A stretch of DNA of 64,000 nt. Origin: Paenibacillus phytorum (GTDB taxonomy: Bacteria; Bacillota; Bacilli; Paenibacillales; NBRC-103111). The stretch lies in NCBI RefSeq assembly GCF_013141715.1, contig NZ_WHOA01000072.1, positions 117,287 to 181,286 of the forward strand. The letters run 5' to 3'. The notes below the pieces were generated by a model. That model ran no database searches and had not been told where the DNA came from. It saw only the letters and a program-made list of their open reading frames with translations. Shown here one piece after another: positions 54,049 through 64,000 of the stretch; position 1 is the first letter of the stretch; each line of letters opens with the position of its first letter. The translations under genes and the position numbers were made by a program.

Positions 54049-54951
54049 TCAATCTTTCACCGACCCCTGCATAAGCCCGGCAATAAACTGCCGACTGAAG
54101 ATTGAGAACACAACAATGAGCGGTACCGTAGCCATCAGCGTTGCGGCCATGACCATTGAGTAGTCCGTGCTGTACACGCCATTCATTGAGGCAATCAGCA
54201 TCTGGATCGTGAATTTGTTCTGTACCGAGATGACGACGAGCGGCCACAAATAATCATTCCAGGAATTCAAGAACGTAATGATACCTAGCGTTGCTAGCGC
54301 CGGGCGAAGCACCGGAAGCGCTACTCGATAGTACAGGTCGAAAGAGTTACAGCCGTCAATGCGTCCTGCATTGATAAGTTCATCATGCAGCACGGAGGCC
54401 GCATACTGCCGCATCCAGAAGATGCCAAACGCACTTGCCGCACCCGGGATGATCAAGGCTTTCAGGTCATTGATCCAGCCCAGCTTTTGTATAATGATGA
54501 ACTGGGGGATTAGCCCCAGCTGCTGAGGCACCATCATGGTCATCAGCAGGAAGAAGAACAGGAACGGCTTGCCCGGAAATTGGAATTTGGCAAAGGCAAA
54601 GCCTGCCATCGAGCAAAAAAACAGAACCAGCAGCGTGTGCACACCTGCTACGATCATGCTGTTGCCGAATGATCGGAAAAACCCGACATGATCAATAACC
54701 TTTCCGATATTAACTAGCAGCTGATCGCTCGGCAGAAACCTCGGGGGAAACCGGAACATATCCGAAGTCGTTGCGGTAGACATCACGAACAGCCAGTAAA
54801 ATGGAAATAGCGACAATAGAGAACCGACCAGCATCCCGATGTGAATAAGGAACGTTCCTGAAGCCCATGAGGACTTCGCTGGGGTCTTGGTTAGGACGAC
54901 GGCATCTCTGCTTCGGCGAGTGACCGTTACTTTGGAAGATTCCGTGCTCAT
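54049..54951 (-). CDS. Carbohydrate ABC transporter permease, MalG/AraQ type
   Basis: A 300-residue protein with six membrane helices. The EAA-type loop reads ELINAGRIDGCNSFDLYYRV near two thirds of the length; the usual EAA Glu-Ala-Ala is relaxed to INA. The start is ATG 54951, which overlaps the stop codon of the partner permease as TGATG. It is the last gene of the locus. It forms the channel with the MalF-type permease for a sugar delivered by the binding protein at 55846-57153. Confidence 0.92.
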   Translation of the reverse strand: MSTESSKVTVTRRSRDAVVLTKTPAKSSWASGTFLIHIGMLVGSLLSLFPFYWLFVMSTATTSDMFRFPPRFLPSDQLLVNIGKVIDHVGFFRSFGNSMIVAGVHTLLVLFFCSMAGFAFAKFQFPGKPFLFFFLLMTMMVPQQLGLIPQFIIIQKLGWINDLKALIIPGAASAFGIFWMRQYAASVLHDELINAGRIDGCNSFDLYYRVALPVLRPALATLGIITFLNSWNDYLWPLVVISVQNKFTIQMLIASMNGVYSTDYSMVMAATLMATVPLIVVFSIFSRQFIAGLMQGSVKD

Positions 54952-55832
54952 CAGATGCCCTCCCCTCTCGAAACGAATTTCCAATTCAAGAAGGAGAAAA
55001 TACCGATGATCAGGAACAGCATCCAAGCGATAGCGGAAGCATAGCCGAACAGCTGATTGCCGAAAGCTTGGTTATACAGATACAGCACCAGCGTCAGCCC
55101 GCCTTTGGTTGCCCCGCCGGTATTGCCGACGAGAATTAAGGGCTCGGTAAACAGCTGCATGCCGCCGATCGTCGAAAGGATCACAGTGAACAGAATGATC
55201 GGCTTTAACAAAGGCAGCGTAATGCTGAAAAACTGCTGCTTCCGGCTAGCCCCGTCAATCGTAGCTGCTTCATACAAGTCATGCGGGATACTTTGCAGCC
55301 CGGCCAAGTAAATGATGGCATTGTAGCCCGTCCACCGCCAAATGACCATGAGCGACACGGCGACCTTCACCCAGAACGGATCGTTGATCCATTCAATCCG
55401 GGGCAGCCCAACGACTTGGAGCAGCCCATTAATCAGCCCAAACTGGCTGCCGAAAAACGACCCGAAGATAATGGCTACAGCCACAATCGACGTAATATTC
55501 GGCAGAAAATAGACCGCTCGATAAAAATCCTTGAACCGCACGAAAGCGGCATTGAGCAGAAATGCGACGACCAGTGCCAGAAACAGCTGCGGTAAGGTTG
55601 AAAAAAACCAGATGACGAAGGTGTTTCCGACCGATTTCCAGAAATCTGGATCATCGGTCAGCAAATTACGGAAATTGCGAAGTCCCACGAACTCCATCGG
55701 CCCGAGCCCATCCCACGAGTGGAAAGCCAGGTACAGCGAGAACAGGATCGGAAACAAGCCGAATACGATAAACAAGATATAAAATGGAGATATCATCAGG
55801 TAGGGCGCCAGATACGTCTTCAACCCTCTCAT
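54951..55832 (-). CDS. Carbohydrate ABC transporter permease, MalF/UgpA type
   Basis: About 293 residues with six membrane helices and the EAA loop DLYEAATIDGASRKQQF. ATG 55832 is preferred over GTG 55841 for its distance from AGGGAT. It lies 13 bp after the binding-protein gene and is translationally coupled to the MalG-type gene. No ATPase is encoded in the locus. Confidence 0.92.
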   Translation of the reverse strand: MRGLKTYLAPYLMISPFYILFIVFGLFPILFSLYLAFHSWDGLGPMEFVGLRNFRNLLTDDPDFWKSVGNTFVIWFFSTLPQLFLALVVAFLLNAAFVRFKDFYRAVYFLPNITSIVAVAIIFGSFFGSQFGLINGLLQVVGLPRIEWINDPFWVKVAVSLMVIWRWTGYNAIIYLAGLQSIPHDLYEAATIDGASRKQQFFSITLPLLKPIILFTVILSTIGGMQLFTEPLILVGNTGGATKGGLTLVLYLYNQAFGNQLFGYASAIAWMLFLIIGIFSFLNWKFVSRGEGI

Positions 55833-55845
55833 CGCAGCCACATCC

Positions 55846-57153
55846 CTATTTGTTTTTCAATTTGGTCTTGGCCTTCTCAATGAGGGCCGCGAATTCTTTG
55901 TCAGGATCCTTGCTCTTATCGACCGTCACGGCCTGCATGCCATCGCTAATAATATCTTCCACGGTTTGATAGAAAGGTCCTTTACGCTGCACTTTCACAT
56001 CCTTGGCTACCTCGGAGAACAAGATGCCGAGCTTCTGGTTGCCCCAGAATTCATACCCCGCCTCTGTGAACGCTTTATCGCCATAGACCGACGGAGTCGA
56101 AGGGAAATTGCCTGAAATCTTGAATACTTCTAACTGCTGCTGGGGTGAAAGCATCCAACTAATAGCTGTGTAAGCTTCCTTGGCGTTCTTCGTTTCCTTC
56201 GGAATAAGTAAGAACGAACCGCCCATGTTGCCGGTACCTTCTGGAATTTTGGCTGCTCGCCATTTGCCCTTCGTATCCGGTGCGCGGGTTTCGACGTGCC
56301 CTTTGCCCCAAGCGGCAGAGATGTACGTAGCGATTTTGCCCGAATTCAGAGCGGCAGAGTACTCCTGCAGCGCATTTTTCTGGTCATAAGCTCCAGCGAT
56401 GCCCATTTCACGGGCTTTTTTATAATAATCCAGCGCTTTTTTGATTTGCGGGTTGGATTCCATTGTTAAATTCTCGTCTTTATCAAAGTACAGTTCATTG
56501 CCCTGGTCGCGAATCGCACCATATAATTCATAAGGGTTGGATAAAATACTGGCGCCTGTTTTCTCCTTCAATGTTTTGCCAGCAGCGAGGAAGTCGTCCC
56601 AATTCTTAATCTTGGCCGCAACATCGTTAGGCTCCGAAGGGAGTCCGGCTTGTTGGAACAGATCTTGGCGGTAGTAAAGCACCATCGGACCGATGTCCGT
56701 TGGAAATCCAAGCTGCTTGCTGCCAACGCTGCCTTGCTTCCATTTCCAATCCAGATAATCCTTAGACAGATCCTTTGCTCCATACTCGTTCAGGTCGTAA
56801 AATTTATCAGGATACTTCAAGAATTGGTCCATCTGAGAAATATCGATCATCGCAATGTCCGGAGCCCCCGAACCTGCCGACATAGCCGTCAACACCTTCT
56901 TATGGGCGTCCTCCCACTTATAAATCTGTGGAATAATCTCGATGTTCGGATGGGTGCGGTTAAACTCTGGTATAATTTTTTCAAATGATGCCCCCTGCCA
57001 AAACCACATTTGCAGTTGAACCTTTTTCCCGCTGTTTCCACCTGCTTCATTTTTTACTGCGCTTTGCGTACCTCCGCTGCTGCATGCACTAAGAAGAACT
57101 AGAAGAGAAACCAAGAGCAGAAACATGGACTTGCGTTTAGGCATCCGATTCAT
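55846..57153 (-). CDS. Sugar-binding lipoprotein of the YesMN-linked ABC importer
   Basis: A 435-residue exported protein starting at ATG 57153 after AGGGAG. The lipobox is LSAC, about residues 21-24. The mature protein has the type 1 extracellular solute-binding pattern (QMWFWQGASFEKIIPEFNRTHPNI cut short here, with DIAMIDISQM and GGSFLLIPKETKNA). It is the binding protein closest to the permease genes. It is distantly similar to the lipoprotein at 58455-59735 and shares its layout. Confidence 0.92.
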   Translation of the reverse strand: MNRMPKRKSMFLLLVSLLVLLSACSSGGTQSAVKNEAGGNSGKKVQLQMWFWQGASFEKIIPEFNRTHPNIEIIPQIYKWEDAHKKVLTAMSAGSGAPDIAMIDISQMDQFLKYPDKFYDLNEYGAKDLSKDYLDWKWKQGSVGSKQLGFPTDIGPMVLYYRQDLFQQAGLPSEPNDVAAKIKNWDDFLAAGKTLKEKTGASILSNPYELYGAIRDQGNELYFDKDENLTMESNPQIKKALDYYKKAREMGIAGAYDQKNALQEYSAALNSGKIATYISAAWGKGHVETRAPDTKGKWRAAKIPEGTGNMGGSFLLIPKETKNAKEAYTAISWMLSPQQQLEVFKISGNFPSTPSVYGDKAFTEAGYEFWGNQKLGILFSEVAKDVKVQRKGPFYQTVEDIISDGMQAVTVDKSKDPDKEFAALIEKAKTKLKNK

Positions 57154-57274
57154 TCGATAAACGCTCCCTTCACCATTTTCAACTGGACTTTCAAATTAGT
57201 AAGCCCTTACATTTAGTATAGGCAGGACATTACAGCTCGTATAGGTAACGAATCTTCGATTTCTTGGACTCTTC

Positions 57275-58450
57275 TCAGGAATGTTCCACCGTCCGATAAT
57301 CCCCGGGGGCCATGCCGACGAAGGTTTTGAAGATGCGGCTGAAATAGGCTGGGTCCTTGTACCCTACCCGAATGCATACCTCATATACCTTCAAGTTCGT
57401 CTCGCGCAGCCATCTCTTGGCCTCCGTGAGCCTGATCTGCGTCAAGTACTGGGTATAGGTAAGCCCCATCTCCTGATGAAATAAATTACTCAAATAATTG
57501 GCATTCACTTGGAATTGCTGGGCAAAATCGGACAAATTCACCGCTTCGTTGGCATATTCGTTATGTACGTATTTCAAGAGCGCCTTAATAATCGGCGGAA
57601 ATGAGTCCCCTCTTTCCTTCCTTGTAATTTCGTTGAAGCCCAAGCTCATCATGCTGCGCATATACATCAGCCCAAGATCACTTATCTCCTTGGTGCAGCC
57701 GCCATGCCCTATCTTCACTTCGATGCGGAGCTTTGCTTCCATCCACTTCGAAATTTCCTGCACCCGCTGCTCCCAGGCCACTTTATCATCGTGCTCAGTG
57801 AACAGAACCACAGTGATGAGCCGGTCCTCTTCGCATACTGCCGCCGTCCCCAATCCGCTGAACGATTCATGAGCACATTCCCGGATAAAGTAACGTACCG
57901 AGGTCTCTCCCAGAGACCGCAAATCCTTGGTCGAAAAGGAGACGAGCCGGATGGTGGCATATTGCGGAATCAGCCCTTCATCGAAAGTTGGCACCGGCAC
58001 CCCGTGGAGCAGGTCGTGCATTCGTTTCTCCAGCAACGCCCGGCTGCGGATCACATTCACCTGCTCGGATTCCATCCGCCTTCGGTACTTCCCATAAGCT
58101 TCGTTGTACACCTCTAGCAGCTTCTCCTTGGAAAGAGGCTTAAGCAGGTAGGCTGCCACTTGATGCTGCATCGCTTTCATTGCATAATCGAATTCCGCGT
58201 GCCCCGTCAGCACATACACTTCGGTTTGCAGTGAATGCTGCTGGATATATTCGGCAAGCTGCAAGCCATCCCCCGCCGGCATGCGGATATCTGTTATAAC
58301 GAGCTGCACCGTCCTCTGCTGCAGTATTGTAATCGCCTCCTGCCCGCTAGAAGCATCCAGCACTTCACCCACGCCTTCGAATCGAGCCAATGTTCTGCAC
58401 ATTGGAAGACGTACATTCGCTTCATCGTCTACAATCAGAACAGTAAACAT
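57275..58450 (-). CDS. Response regulator, AraC-type (YesN family)
   Basis: A 391-residue protein starting at ATG 58450 behind GGAGGG. The receiver domain holds the Asp in LVITDIRMPAGDG and a Lys in LLKPLSKEK. A middle region is followed by a C-terminal AraC helix-turn-helix pair (VNANYLSNLFHQEMG, VGYKDPAYFSRIFKTFVG). It should activate the binding protein and permease genes downstream in response to the YesM-type kinase. Confidence 0.93.
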   Translation of the reverse strand: MFTVLIVDDEANVRLPMCRTLARFEGVGEVLDASSGQEAITILQQRTVQLVITDIRMPAGDGLQLAEYIQQHSLQTEVYVLTGHAEFDYAMKAMQHQVAAYLLKPLSKEKLLEVYNEAYGKYRRRMESEQVNVIRSRALLEKRMHDLLHGVPVPTFDEGLIPQYATIRLVSFSTKDLRSLGETSVRYFIRECAHESFSGLGTAAVCEEDRLITVVLFTEHDDKVAWEQRVQEISKWMEAKLRIEVKIGHGGCTKEISDLGLMYMRSMMSLGFNEITRKERGDSFPPIIKALLKYVHNEYANEAVNLSDFAQQFQVNANYLSNLFHQEMGLTYTQYLTQIRLTEAKRWLRETNLKVYEVCIRVGYKDPAYFSRIFKTFVGMAPGDYRTVEHS

Positions 58451-58454
58451 ACGG

Positions 58455-59735
58455 TTACCCTCCTCCCTCTACATGGTTTAGCGTCTCAAACTGCTGCATA
58501 ATCCCTTTCCATGTTAACTCAGGATCTGCACCGTCAGATTCAACCCGCCGAAGACCGTCGCGAATCCATCTTTCAATCGTCGTATAATCGTAATCGTCGT
58601 AGCCGGATTTGTAGCGAAGCGCCGTGTAAGAATAAATTTGACCGACAGGTGCATCATTGAAAAAGGGATCGTGAACCTCCAGGAAATTAGAAGAGGAGTA
58701 CGATTCCGGTGTGGAAGGAAAATTCCCGCTGCCGATAAAATTCGCCAGCTGCTGCTGCGGAGCCGTTAGCCAGCTGGCTAACTTATACGCCGCATGGGGA
58801 GATGAGCTTGTCTTCGGTATCGCCAAGTATGTCCCCGTTAAATTGGATGGCAGACCAGGTGCCCGGGTCAGATCCCACTTTCCCGCTGTAGCAGGAGCAT
58901 TCTTCTTCATCATGCCGTGAAGCCAAGAGGGGGCTAATACGAGGGCGAATTTTCGATTGACCGCTCCTTCGGCCCAAGAGGAGGTTTGCGACTGCAGCCC
59001 AGCACTGAGGCCACGTTTGTGGAAAAACACCGCCCGATCCCAAGCTTCCTTAACATGAGGACTTAATTCGTGCTCCACAGGCAGCACATATTGACCATCA
59101 AACTGGTTGAGATAGCTAAGGAAGATATTGGTGATATTATCGAATAATAAGGCCCCCGTCCGCTGCTTCAGTAGGACTCCTGCCTGCTCCAGCGCATCCC
59201 AATCGGACAGATAGGACGCCACCTCTTCCCGTTCTGTTGGTAAACCGGCCTCTTGAAATAAGTCATGGCGGTACGCAAGCGCCACTGGCCCGATATCTAC
59301 AGGCATGGCATACAAGAAGCCACCATTCTTGCTTTCCGCTTGCCGCCATTTCCAGTCCAGATAATGAACCCGCTCGTCGCCGTAATCATAGAGGTTATAG
59401 AACTGGTTCTGGAAGCGCTTTAATTGATTCAGCTGCGAAGCCTCCAACAGAACAAGATCAGGGGAATCGGCCTTCGTGGCCAGCGAAGTCATGAGACTCG
59501 GCACCACATCGTCGTATTGAAAAGTAACCATCTCAACATCCATCTGAGGATTGTCAGCCTCATACTTCTTAATCAGCGGCTCCAGCCCACTTCCCGGCCA
59601 CAGCCAGATACGCAATGTACTGGGCTTCGGAGAGCTTTTCACACTCGGCATGACCATTTCGGGGGAGCAGGAGCACAGCAGGCTGATCATTGCTAGTACT
59701 AGCGAAATCCGAAGAAATGAATTAGGCAGCGCCAT
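58455..59735 (-). CDS. Second sugar-binding lipoprotein, located between kinase and regulator
   Basis: About 426 residues. A signal sequence ends in the lipobox LLCSC, followed by a type 1 solute-binding domain (LRIWLWPGSGLEPLIKKYEA, LVLLEASQL, GTYLAIPKTSSS). The start is ATG 59735 or 59738; the ribosome binding site GAGAGGGG is unusually close to either. It overlaps the kinase gene end. Its place between yesM and yesN suggests that it may present sugar to the sensor kinase rather than to the permease; this is inference. Confidence 0.88.
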   Translation of the reverse strand: MALPNSFLRISLVLAMISLLCSCSPEMVMPSVKSSPKPSTLRIWLWPGSGLEPLIKKYEADNPQMDVEMVTFQYDDVVPSLMTSLATKADSPDLVLLEASQLNQLKRFQNQFYNLYDYGDERVHYLDWKWRQAESKNGGFLYAMPVDIGPVALAYRHDLFQEAGLPTEREEVASYLSDWDALEQAGVLLKQRTGALLFDNITNIFLSYLNQFDGQYVLPVEHELSPHVKEAWDRAVFFHKRGLSAGLQSQTSSWAEGAVNRKFALVLAPSWLHGMMKKNAPATAGKWDLTRAPGLPSNLTGTYLAIPKTSSSPHAAYKLASWLTAPQQQLANFIGSGNFPSTPESYSSSNFLEVHDPFFNDAPVGQIYSYTALRYKSGYDDYDYTTIERWIRDGLRRVESDGADPELTWKGIMQQFETLNHVEGGG

Positions 59736-61563
59736 CATCCCCTCTCTTAACCAGCATTGACATTCCTTGCTCCCTATCAAACTGAGATGACGGGTCCAGC
59801 AATGGAAGCGATAATACCACCTGCAGTCCTCCCAATTGACTTGTCATCAGGCGGATTCCGTATCCTGTACCAAAGAAAGCCTGCAGCTGCTTATGCAGAT
59901 TGCTTAACCCGATGCCACCCGCCTTCTTCTCAAAACCTTGCTCCCGATGAATCGAGTCTTCAAGCGACTGCAGGGCCGTAAGCGGCATTCCTACGCCATT
60001 GTCTTCCACAGAGCACAAGATCTTGCCACCCTGCCGATAGATCCGGACCCGAATTAGCCAGTCCCCCTCGTCCTTTTGCTCTAAGCCATGGTGGAAGGCA
60101 TTCTCGACGAGAGGCTGCAGGACGAGCCGGATCACGCTTTGCTGCTGCAATCCTTCCTCTACGTCGATACTAACGTTAAATTTCTCACCGAAGCGCGCCC
60201 GCTGGAGCAATAAATACCGGTCCAGCTGCGCCAGATCCTCCCCGAGCGTTACGAAATCAGTCGACGGATGGACGCTGTAGCGAAGCAGTTCTCCGAGCGC
60301 GAGTGTCATTTCCTGTGCCTTCTCCGGCCTCTCGTCCTCAATCGTCCAGTAAATCAGATTCAGTGAATTATATAAGAAATGCGGGCGGAATTGGGCTTTC
60401 AACGCGACAAGCTCAGCTCTCTGGGCACTGATCTGCTGCTCGGAGAGCCGTTGAACGACTTCCTCCAGCTGACGCACCATGCCATTGTAGTTTGAATACA
60501 GCTGCGTAATCTCCCGGCTCGCAAAAGGCCGGTCGATCGGCTTAATCCCTTCCTTGCTCAGCTTGTTCATCCCATCGGCCAATTGACGAATTGGCTTCGT
60601 TAGCGTCCAAGTGAAGTACGCTACCAGCGCGAGGGCAATCCCGATACCTGCAGCCATGGTCAGCAGTGCGTTTGCCCACATCTGCGAAGCGTCACTGTAC
60701 ACCGCTTCGGGTTTGAAATAAGCGATGGTGGTCCAATCGCTGTAATTGGACTTGGCGTAGGTCACAAGCATCCGCTTGCGATCCTCCCTCGTCGTCCATT
60801 CGAAGAAAGGCTGCGCATTCCCGCCGAACTTGGCAAACAGCCCTTGATCTGCCGCCGTTCCAATCTCGCGAGGCTCCGTCGAATACACGATATTCCCTAT
60901 GGAATCCATCACCTGCACCTTTCGCTCGATGCGCTGGCCCGTTTCACCAATCATCCGGTTCATTTTCTCCACAGGAAACACCACGAACTGATCCCCCAGT
61001 ACCGTGAGGTTTCGAGAGTCCTTCAGCTTTCGGGCCCCAATAATGGCAGGAATCTCACCGTCTCGCCAAGCCGGACCATACACCCACAGCATATGACCAT
61101 CGAGTTCCTCCATTTTCCTATACCAAGTGACAGCACTCACTGCGTCATCTGCCTTCCGCCAAAACAACTGGAGTGACTCGTTAGACGAGTAAGCATTGCC
61201 TTCCCGGTCGAAAAGGTGAATGAGCATTTCACCTGCGATATAGCGCGTTTTCTCCGCAAGGTAGCGGTTCAGCGCAAGCTGCTCTTGCCCTCCTTGCTTC
61301 GTAATCGGATTGTTCAAAGCGGTCTGCACCTTTTCATCGAATGCAATCATCTGGGAGGCTTGATCATATTGACGCAGCAGCACATCAATCTTAGCCGACA
61401 ATTGGTCGACAGACTCCTGCGTATATCCAGCCGTACGATTCAGCGCTAGCTGTGAAGTTAAGCGATAGTTGAACAGATTGGTAAGCGCAATAGCCAGAGC
61501 CGCAATGAGAAACATGCCGGCCAGCAACTGAATGAAGATAGGAATAGGTCGTCGTCGTATCAC
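59722..61563 (-). CDS. Sensor histidine kinase, YesM family
   Basis: A 613-residue protein starting at GTG 61563 after GAGGTG. There is a membrane helix near 10-32, an extracellular sensor (about 33-290), a second helix (about 292-315), HAMP (about 315-370), and a His_kinase domain with QFRPHFLYNSLNLIYW holding the phospho-His. The ATPase domain follows (VENAFHHG, EDNGVGM, GGIGLSNL). It is the first gene of the sugar locus and pairs with the YesN regulator. Confidence 0.93.
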   Translation of the reverse strand: MIRRRPIPIFIQLLAGMFLIAALAIALTNLFNYRLTSQLALNRTAGYTQESVDQLSAKIDVLLRQYDQASQMIAFDEKVQTALNNPITKQGGQEQLALNRYLAEKTRYIAGEMLIHLFDREGNAYSSNESLQLFWRKADDAVSAVTWYRKMEELDGHMLWVYGPAWRDGEIPAIIGARKLKDSRNLTVLGDQFVVFPVEKMNRMIGETGQRIERKVQVMDSIGNIVYSTEPREIGTAADQGLFAKFGGNAQPFFEWTTREDRKRMLVTYAKSNYSDWTTIAYFKPEAVYSDASQMWANALLTMAAGIGIALALVAYFTWTLTKPIRQLADGMNKLSKEGIKPIDRPFASREITQLYSNYNGMVRQLEEVVQRLSEQQISAQRAELVALKAQFRPHFLYNSLNLIYWTIEDERPEKAQEMTLALGELLRYSVHPSTDFVTLGEDLAQLDRYLLLQRARFGEKFNVSIDVEEGLQQQSVIRLVLQPLVENAFHHGLEQKDEGDWLIRVRIYRQGGKILCSVEDNGVGMPLTALQSLEDSIHREQGFEKKAGGIGLSNLHKQLQAFFGTGYGIRLMTSQLGGLQVVLSLPLLDPSSQFDREQGMSMLVKRGDDGAA

Positions 61564-61890
61564 GGTTCACCTCGCTTCCAAGCATTAACATTTAACGGAT
61601 ATGTCCTGAACATAATTCTAGATAAGGGCATTATCACCTTCAATTGATGTGAAAATGAGGAAAACGAACTAAATAATCTGAATATTCGACATGTAATGGT
61701 AATTCTCTTCTACCTGTCAACTCTTCGGTCTGGCAAACTTACAAAGCATCACATATCCCACCCATATTTGAATATATTTAATAACAAGCTTTTTTCACCT
61801 CAGCCCGTTCAGCATTATGCTTGCCATAATAATTCAGCAAAAGCTTACGACGTAAATTTCGCTAAAGCAAAACTCTAAGGAGGTGTCCTC
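61564..61890. other. Divergent intergenic region
   Basis: About 327 bp between the YesM kinase (-) and YhbH (+). It should contain both promoters. I see no convincing gene, repeat or terminator in it. The YhbH ribosome binding site AAGGAGGTG (61878-61886) is at its end. Confidence 0.5.
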
Positions 61891-63048
61891 ATGACAGAAC
61901 CCCTTTTTATCGTTTCCAAAGAGGATTGGTCCTTGCATCGCAAAGGATATCAGGATCAGACCAGGCACCAAGAGAAGGTGAAAGAAGCCATTAAACAGAA
62001 TCTTCCCGATCTGGTTACTGACGAAAGTATTGTCATGTCCAATGGAAAGCAGGTCGTGAAAGTTCCTATTAAGAGTCTGGATGAATACCGATTCCGCTAT
62101 AACTTTAGTAAAGGAAAGCATGTTGGTCAGGGAGACGGGGACTCTCAGGTCGGCGATGTGTTGGGCACAGATCCGCAGCCAGCCCAAGGCCCTGGGAAAG
62201 GTGAGGGTGCAGGAGATCAAGCTGGCGAAGATTACTATGAAGCGGAAGTGAGCATGGAGGAACTGCAAGCCATGTTGTTCTCTGAGCTGGAGCTCCCCAA
62301 TTTGCAGAAAAAAGATAAGCGCAATATGACCACGACGGAAGTGATTTTCAACGATATCCGCAAAAAAGGGATTATGTCCAACATCGATAAGAAACGGACC
62401 ATTTTGGAGAATATGCGCCGTAATTCGCGCTCAGCCTCCCCTGGAATCCATCACATCAGCCCTGATGACCTTCGTTTCAAAACGTGGGAAGAGATTGAGA
62501 AGCCTCACTCGAATGCTCTGATTATTGCGATGATGGATACCTCCGGTTCCATGGGTTCCTTTGAGAAATATATTGCCCGCAGCTTCTTCTTCTGGATGAC
62601 GCGCTTCCTGCGTACGAAATATGAGAATGTCGAGATTGTATTTATTGCTCATCACACCGAAGCTAAAGAGGTCACGGAGGAAGAGTTTTTCACCAAGGGC
62701 GAAAGCGGAGGTACGATTTGTTCCTCGGCTTACCAAGCAGCGATTGATATTATCGACAAACGGTATCCACCGTCACAATTTAATATTTATCCGTTTCATT
62801 TCTCCGATGGCGATAATTTGACGTCAGATAACGAACGGTGTGTGAAGCTTATTACGCAGTTAATGGAGCGCTCCAACATGTTCGGTTATGGAGAAGTTAA
62901 CCAGTACAATCGCAGCAGTACACTCATGTCTGCTTTCCGCCATATTCATGACCCTAAATTTCTTCATTATGTCATTCGTGAGAAAGGTGAAGTGTACAAA
63001 GCACTGAAAACCTTTTTTACAAAGCAGGAAGGGGTGGCTGTTCAGTGA
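61891..63048 (+). CDS. yhbH: YhbH/YeaH family sporulation protein (DUF444)
   Basis: A 385-residue protein starting at ATG 61891 behind AAGGAGGTG. A Gly/Asp-rich linker (about 80-115) separates the N-terminal part from a VWA-like domain with [15 protein letters not shown] and FSDGDN. YhbH proteins are required for normal sporulation in Bacillus, and YeaH works with a PrkA kinase and SpoVR in other bacteria. It is translationally coupled to SpoVR. No PrkA gene is visible next to it in this window. Confidence 0.93.
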   Translation: MTEPLFIVSKEDWSLHRKGYQDQTRHQEKVKEAIKQNLPDLVTDESIVMSNGKQVVKVPIKSLDEYRFRYNFSKGKHVGQGDGDSQVGDVLGTDPQPAQGPGKGEGAGDQAGEDYYEAEVSMEELQAMLFSELELPNLQKKDKRNMTTTEVIFNDIRKKGIMSNIDKKRTILENMRRNSRSASPGIHHISPDDLRFKTWEEIEKPHSNALIIAMMDTSGSMGSFEKYIARSFFFWMTRFLRTKYENVEIVFIAHHTEAKEVTEEEFFTKGESGGTICSSAYQAAIDIIDKRYPPSQFNIYPFHFSDGDNLTSDNERCVKLITQLMERSNMFGYGEVNQYNRSSTLMSAFRHIHDPKFLHYVIREKGEVYKALKTFFTKQEGVAVQ

Positions 63049-64000
63049 GTAAAACCGAAATCCAAAAGCTAGAATACGCCATTGATGAAATAACGGAAAT
63101 TGCTAAAGGTTTTGGACTTGATTTCTTCCCGATGAGGTATGAAATCTGCCCCGCCGAAATTATATATACCTTCGGTGCATATGGGATGCCGACGCGTTAC
63201 AGTCACTGGAGTTTCGGTAAAAATTTTCACCGCATGAAAACTCAGTATGATTTTGGTTTAAGTAAAATTTACGAATTAGTCATAAATTCTGACCCATGCT
63301 ATGCCTTCTTGCTAGATGGGAATTCGCTCATTCAGAATAAACTGATCGTCGCACACGTTCTTGCCCATTGTGACTTTTTCAAAAATAATGCCCGTTTCGC
63401 AAACACGAACCGCAATATGGTAGAAAGCATGTCTGCTACCGCCGAAAGAATTCGGCAATATGAAATCGAACATGGCATTGACGAAGTCGAGCAATTCATT
63501 GATGCCGTGCTAGCTATTCAGGAGCACATTGATCCTGTGCTGACCTTATCCTATCGACAGACGCGCAAGCGTCAGGAAACCCATAAAGCCTCCACACCAG
63601 CGGCACGTTCCGTAGCAACCTATGGATATGAGGATATATGGGATCTAGATGTTAAAAACAAACCCCCTATACCTGATAAGGAGGAAAACAAACGCTTTCC
63701 ACCTCAACCTGAAAAAGATATCTTGCTCTTCATTGAGGAGAATGCCCCCTATATGGAAGAGTGGCAGCGGGATATTCTGACCATGCTACGTGATGAAATG
63801 CTCTATTTCTGGCCGCAGCTTGAAACGAAAATCATGAACGAAGGCTGGGCCTCTTACTGGCACCAACACATATTGCGCGAGCTGGATTTGACTGAAGAGG
63901 AGACGATTGAGTACTCCAAGCTCAACTCCTCAGTCGTGGTTCCGTCCCGTCATACCTTAAATCCTTATTATCTCGGGCTCAAAATTTATGAAGATATCGA
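63045..64000 (+). CDS. SpoVR family protein (C-terminus beyond window)
   Basis: The gene starts at GTG 63045, overlapping the yhbH stop codon as GTGA, and runs open to the window end (318 residues seen). The N-terminal block [13 protein letters not shown] and the [15 protein letters not shown]-type [12 protein letters not shown] and RELDL motifs identify SpoVR, involved in spore cortex formation. The family is usually about 460-470 residues, so about two thirds is visible. Confidence 0.93.
   Translation, partial: MSKTEIQKLEYAIDEITEIAKGFGLDFFPMRYEICPAEIIYTFGAYGMPTRYSHWSFGKNFHRMKTQYDFGLSKIYELVINSDPCYAFLLDGNSLIQNKLIVAHVLAHCDFFKNNARFANTNRNMVESMSATAERIRQYEIEHGIDEVEQFIDAVLAIQEHIDPVLTLSYRQTRKRQETHKASTPAARSVATYGYEDIWDLDVKNKPPIPDKEENKRFPPQPEKDILLFIEENAPYMEEWQRDILTMLRDEMLYFWPQLETKIMNEGWASYWHQHILRELDLTEEETIEYSKLNSSVVVPSRHTLNPYYLGLKIYEDI

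Overview
The window looks like chromosome from a Paenibacillus-type, endospore-forming member of the Bacillota. The basis is Lpl/Ytc- and YesMN-type sugar ABC loci, a YhbH-SpoVR sporulation pair, a LytS/LytT pair, strong GGAGG ribosome binding sites with frequent TTG/GTG starts, and moderate GC. No rRNA gene, complete tRNA gene, prophage or CRISPR array was seen. Most genes lie on the minus strand.

Layout. 1-3037 (-): sugar ABC uptake (LplB-like and YtcP-like permeases, lipoprotein cut by the window edge). 3283-6482: a compact locus with a class I isoprenoid-synthase-fold protein, a 79-residue NHLP-leader-like peptide ending in Trp, and a convergent membrane histidine kinase. It recalls ComQ-ComX-ComP but uses an unrelated-looking precursor. 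6641-15199 (-): two transcription units for an NMT1/THI5-type ABC importer with two CodA-like deaminases, a creatininase-family protein, a WrbA-like flavoprotein and an FAD oxidase broken by a one-base frameshift. Upstream is a cluster of GTTGTAC palindromes. 15977-18205 (-): YhaM and a TIMP-like/stalk-domain secreted protein. 18282-26471 (-): SWIM, HEAT, MoxR ATPase, DUF5682 and VWA cassette.

26673-36791 is an RNA-repair island. One arm (-) holds TatD, KptA/Tpt1, AAA ATPase, RtcB-1 and a nucleotidyltransferase, preceded by a 29-residue leader ORF and a hairpin terminator that looks like an attenuator. The second arm (-) has RtcB-2, DIP1984 and a structured, tRNA-like RNA. Two tandem WYL regulators diverge from RtcB-2. 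A toxin-antitoxin remnant lies between the arms. 36793-42942 (-): two acetate-type symporters, a DUF485 protein and LytT/LytS regulators. 42982-43797 (-): an RQC-domain zinc-ribbon protein.

44323-52042 (-) is a Wadjet plasmid-defence operon in the order jetD-A-B-C with overlapping genes. An IS200/IS605 element (TnpA and TnpB, 52080-53878) sits immediately upstream. Removing it on paper rejoins a consensus extended -10 promoter, so the insertion probably split the Wadjet promoter. 54049-61563 (-): YesM/YesN-regulated sugar ABC locus with two binding proteins. 61891-64000 (+): YhbH and the start of SpoVR.

The strongest candidates for something undescribed are the isoprenoid-synthase/NHLP/kinase locus, the RNA-repair island with its leader-attenuator and tRNA-like RNA, and the IS-split Wadjet promoter. 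All function calls come from motif recognition by eye, not from database searches.
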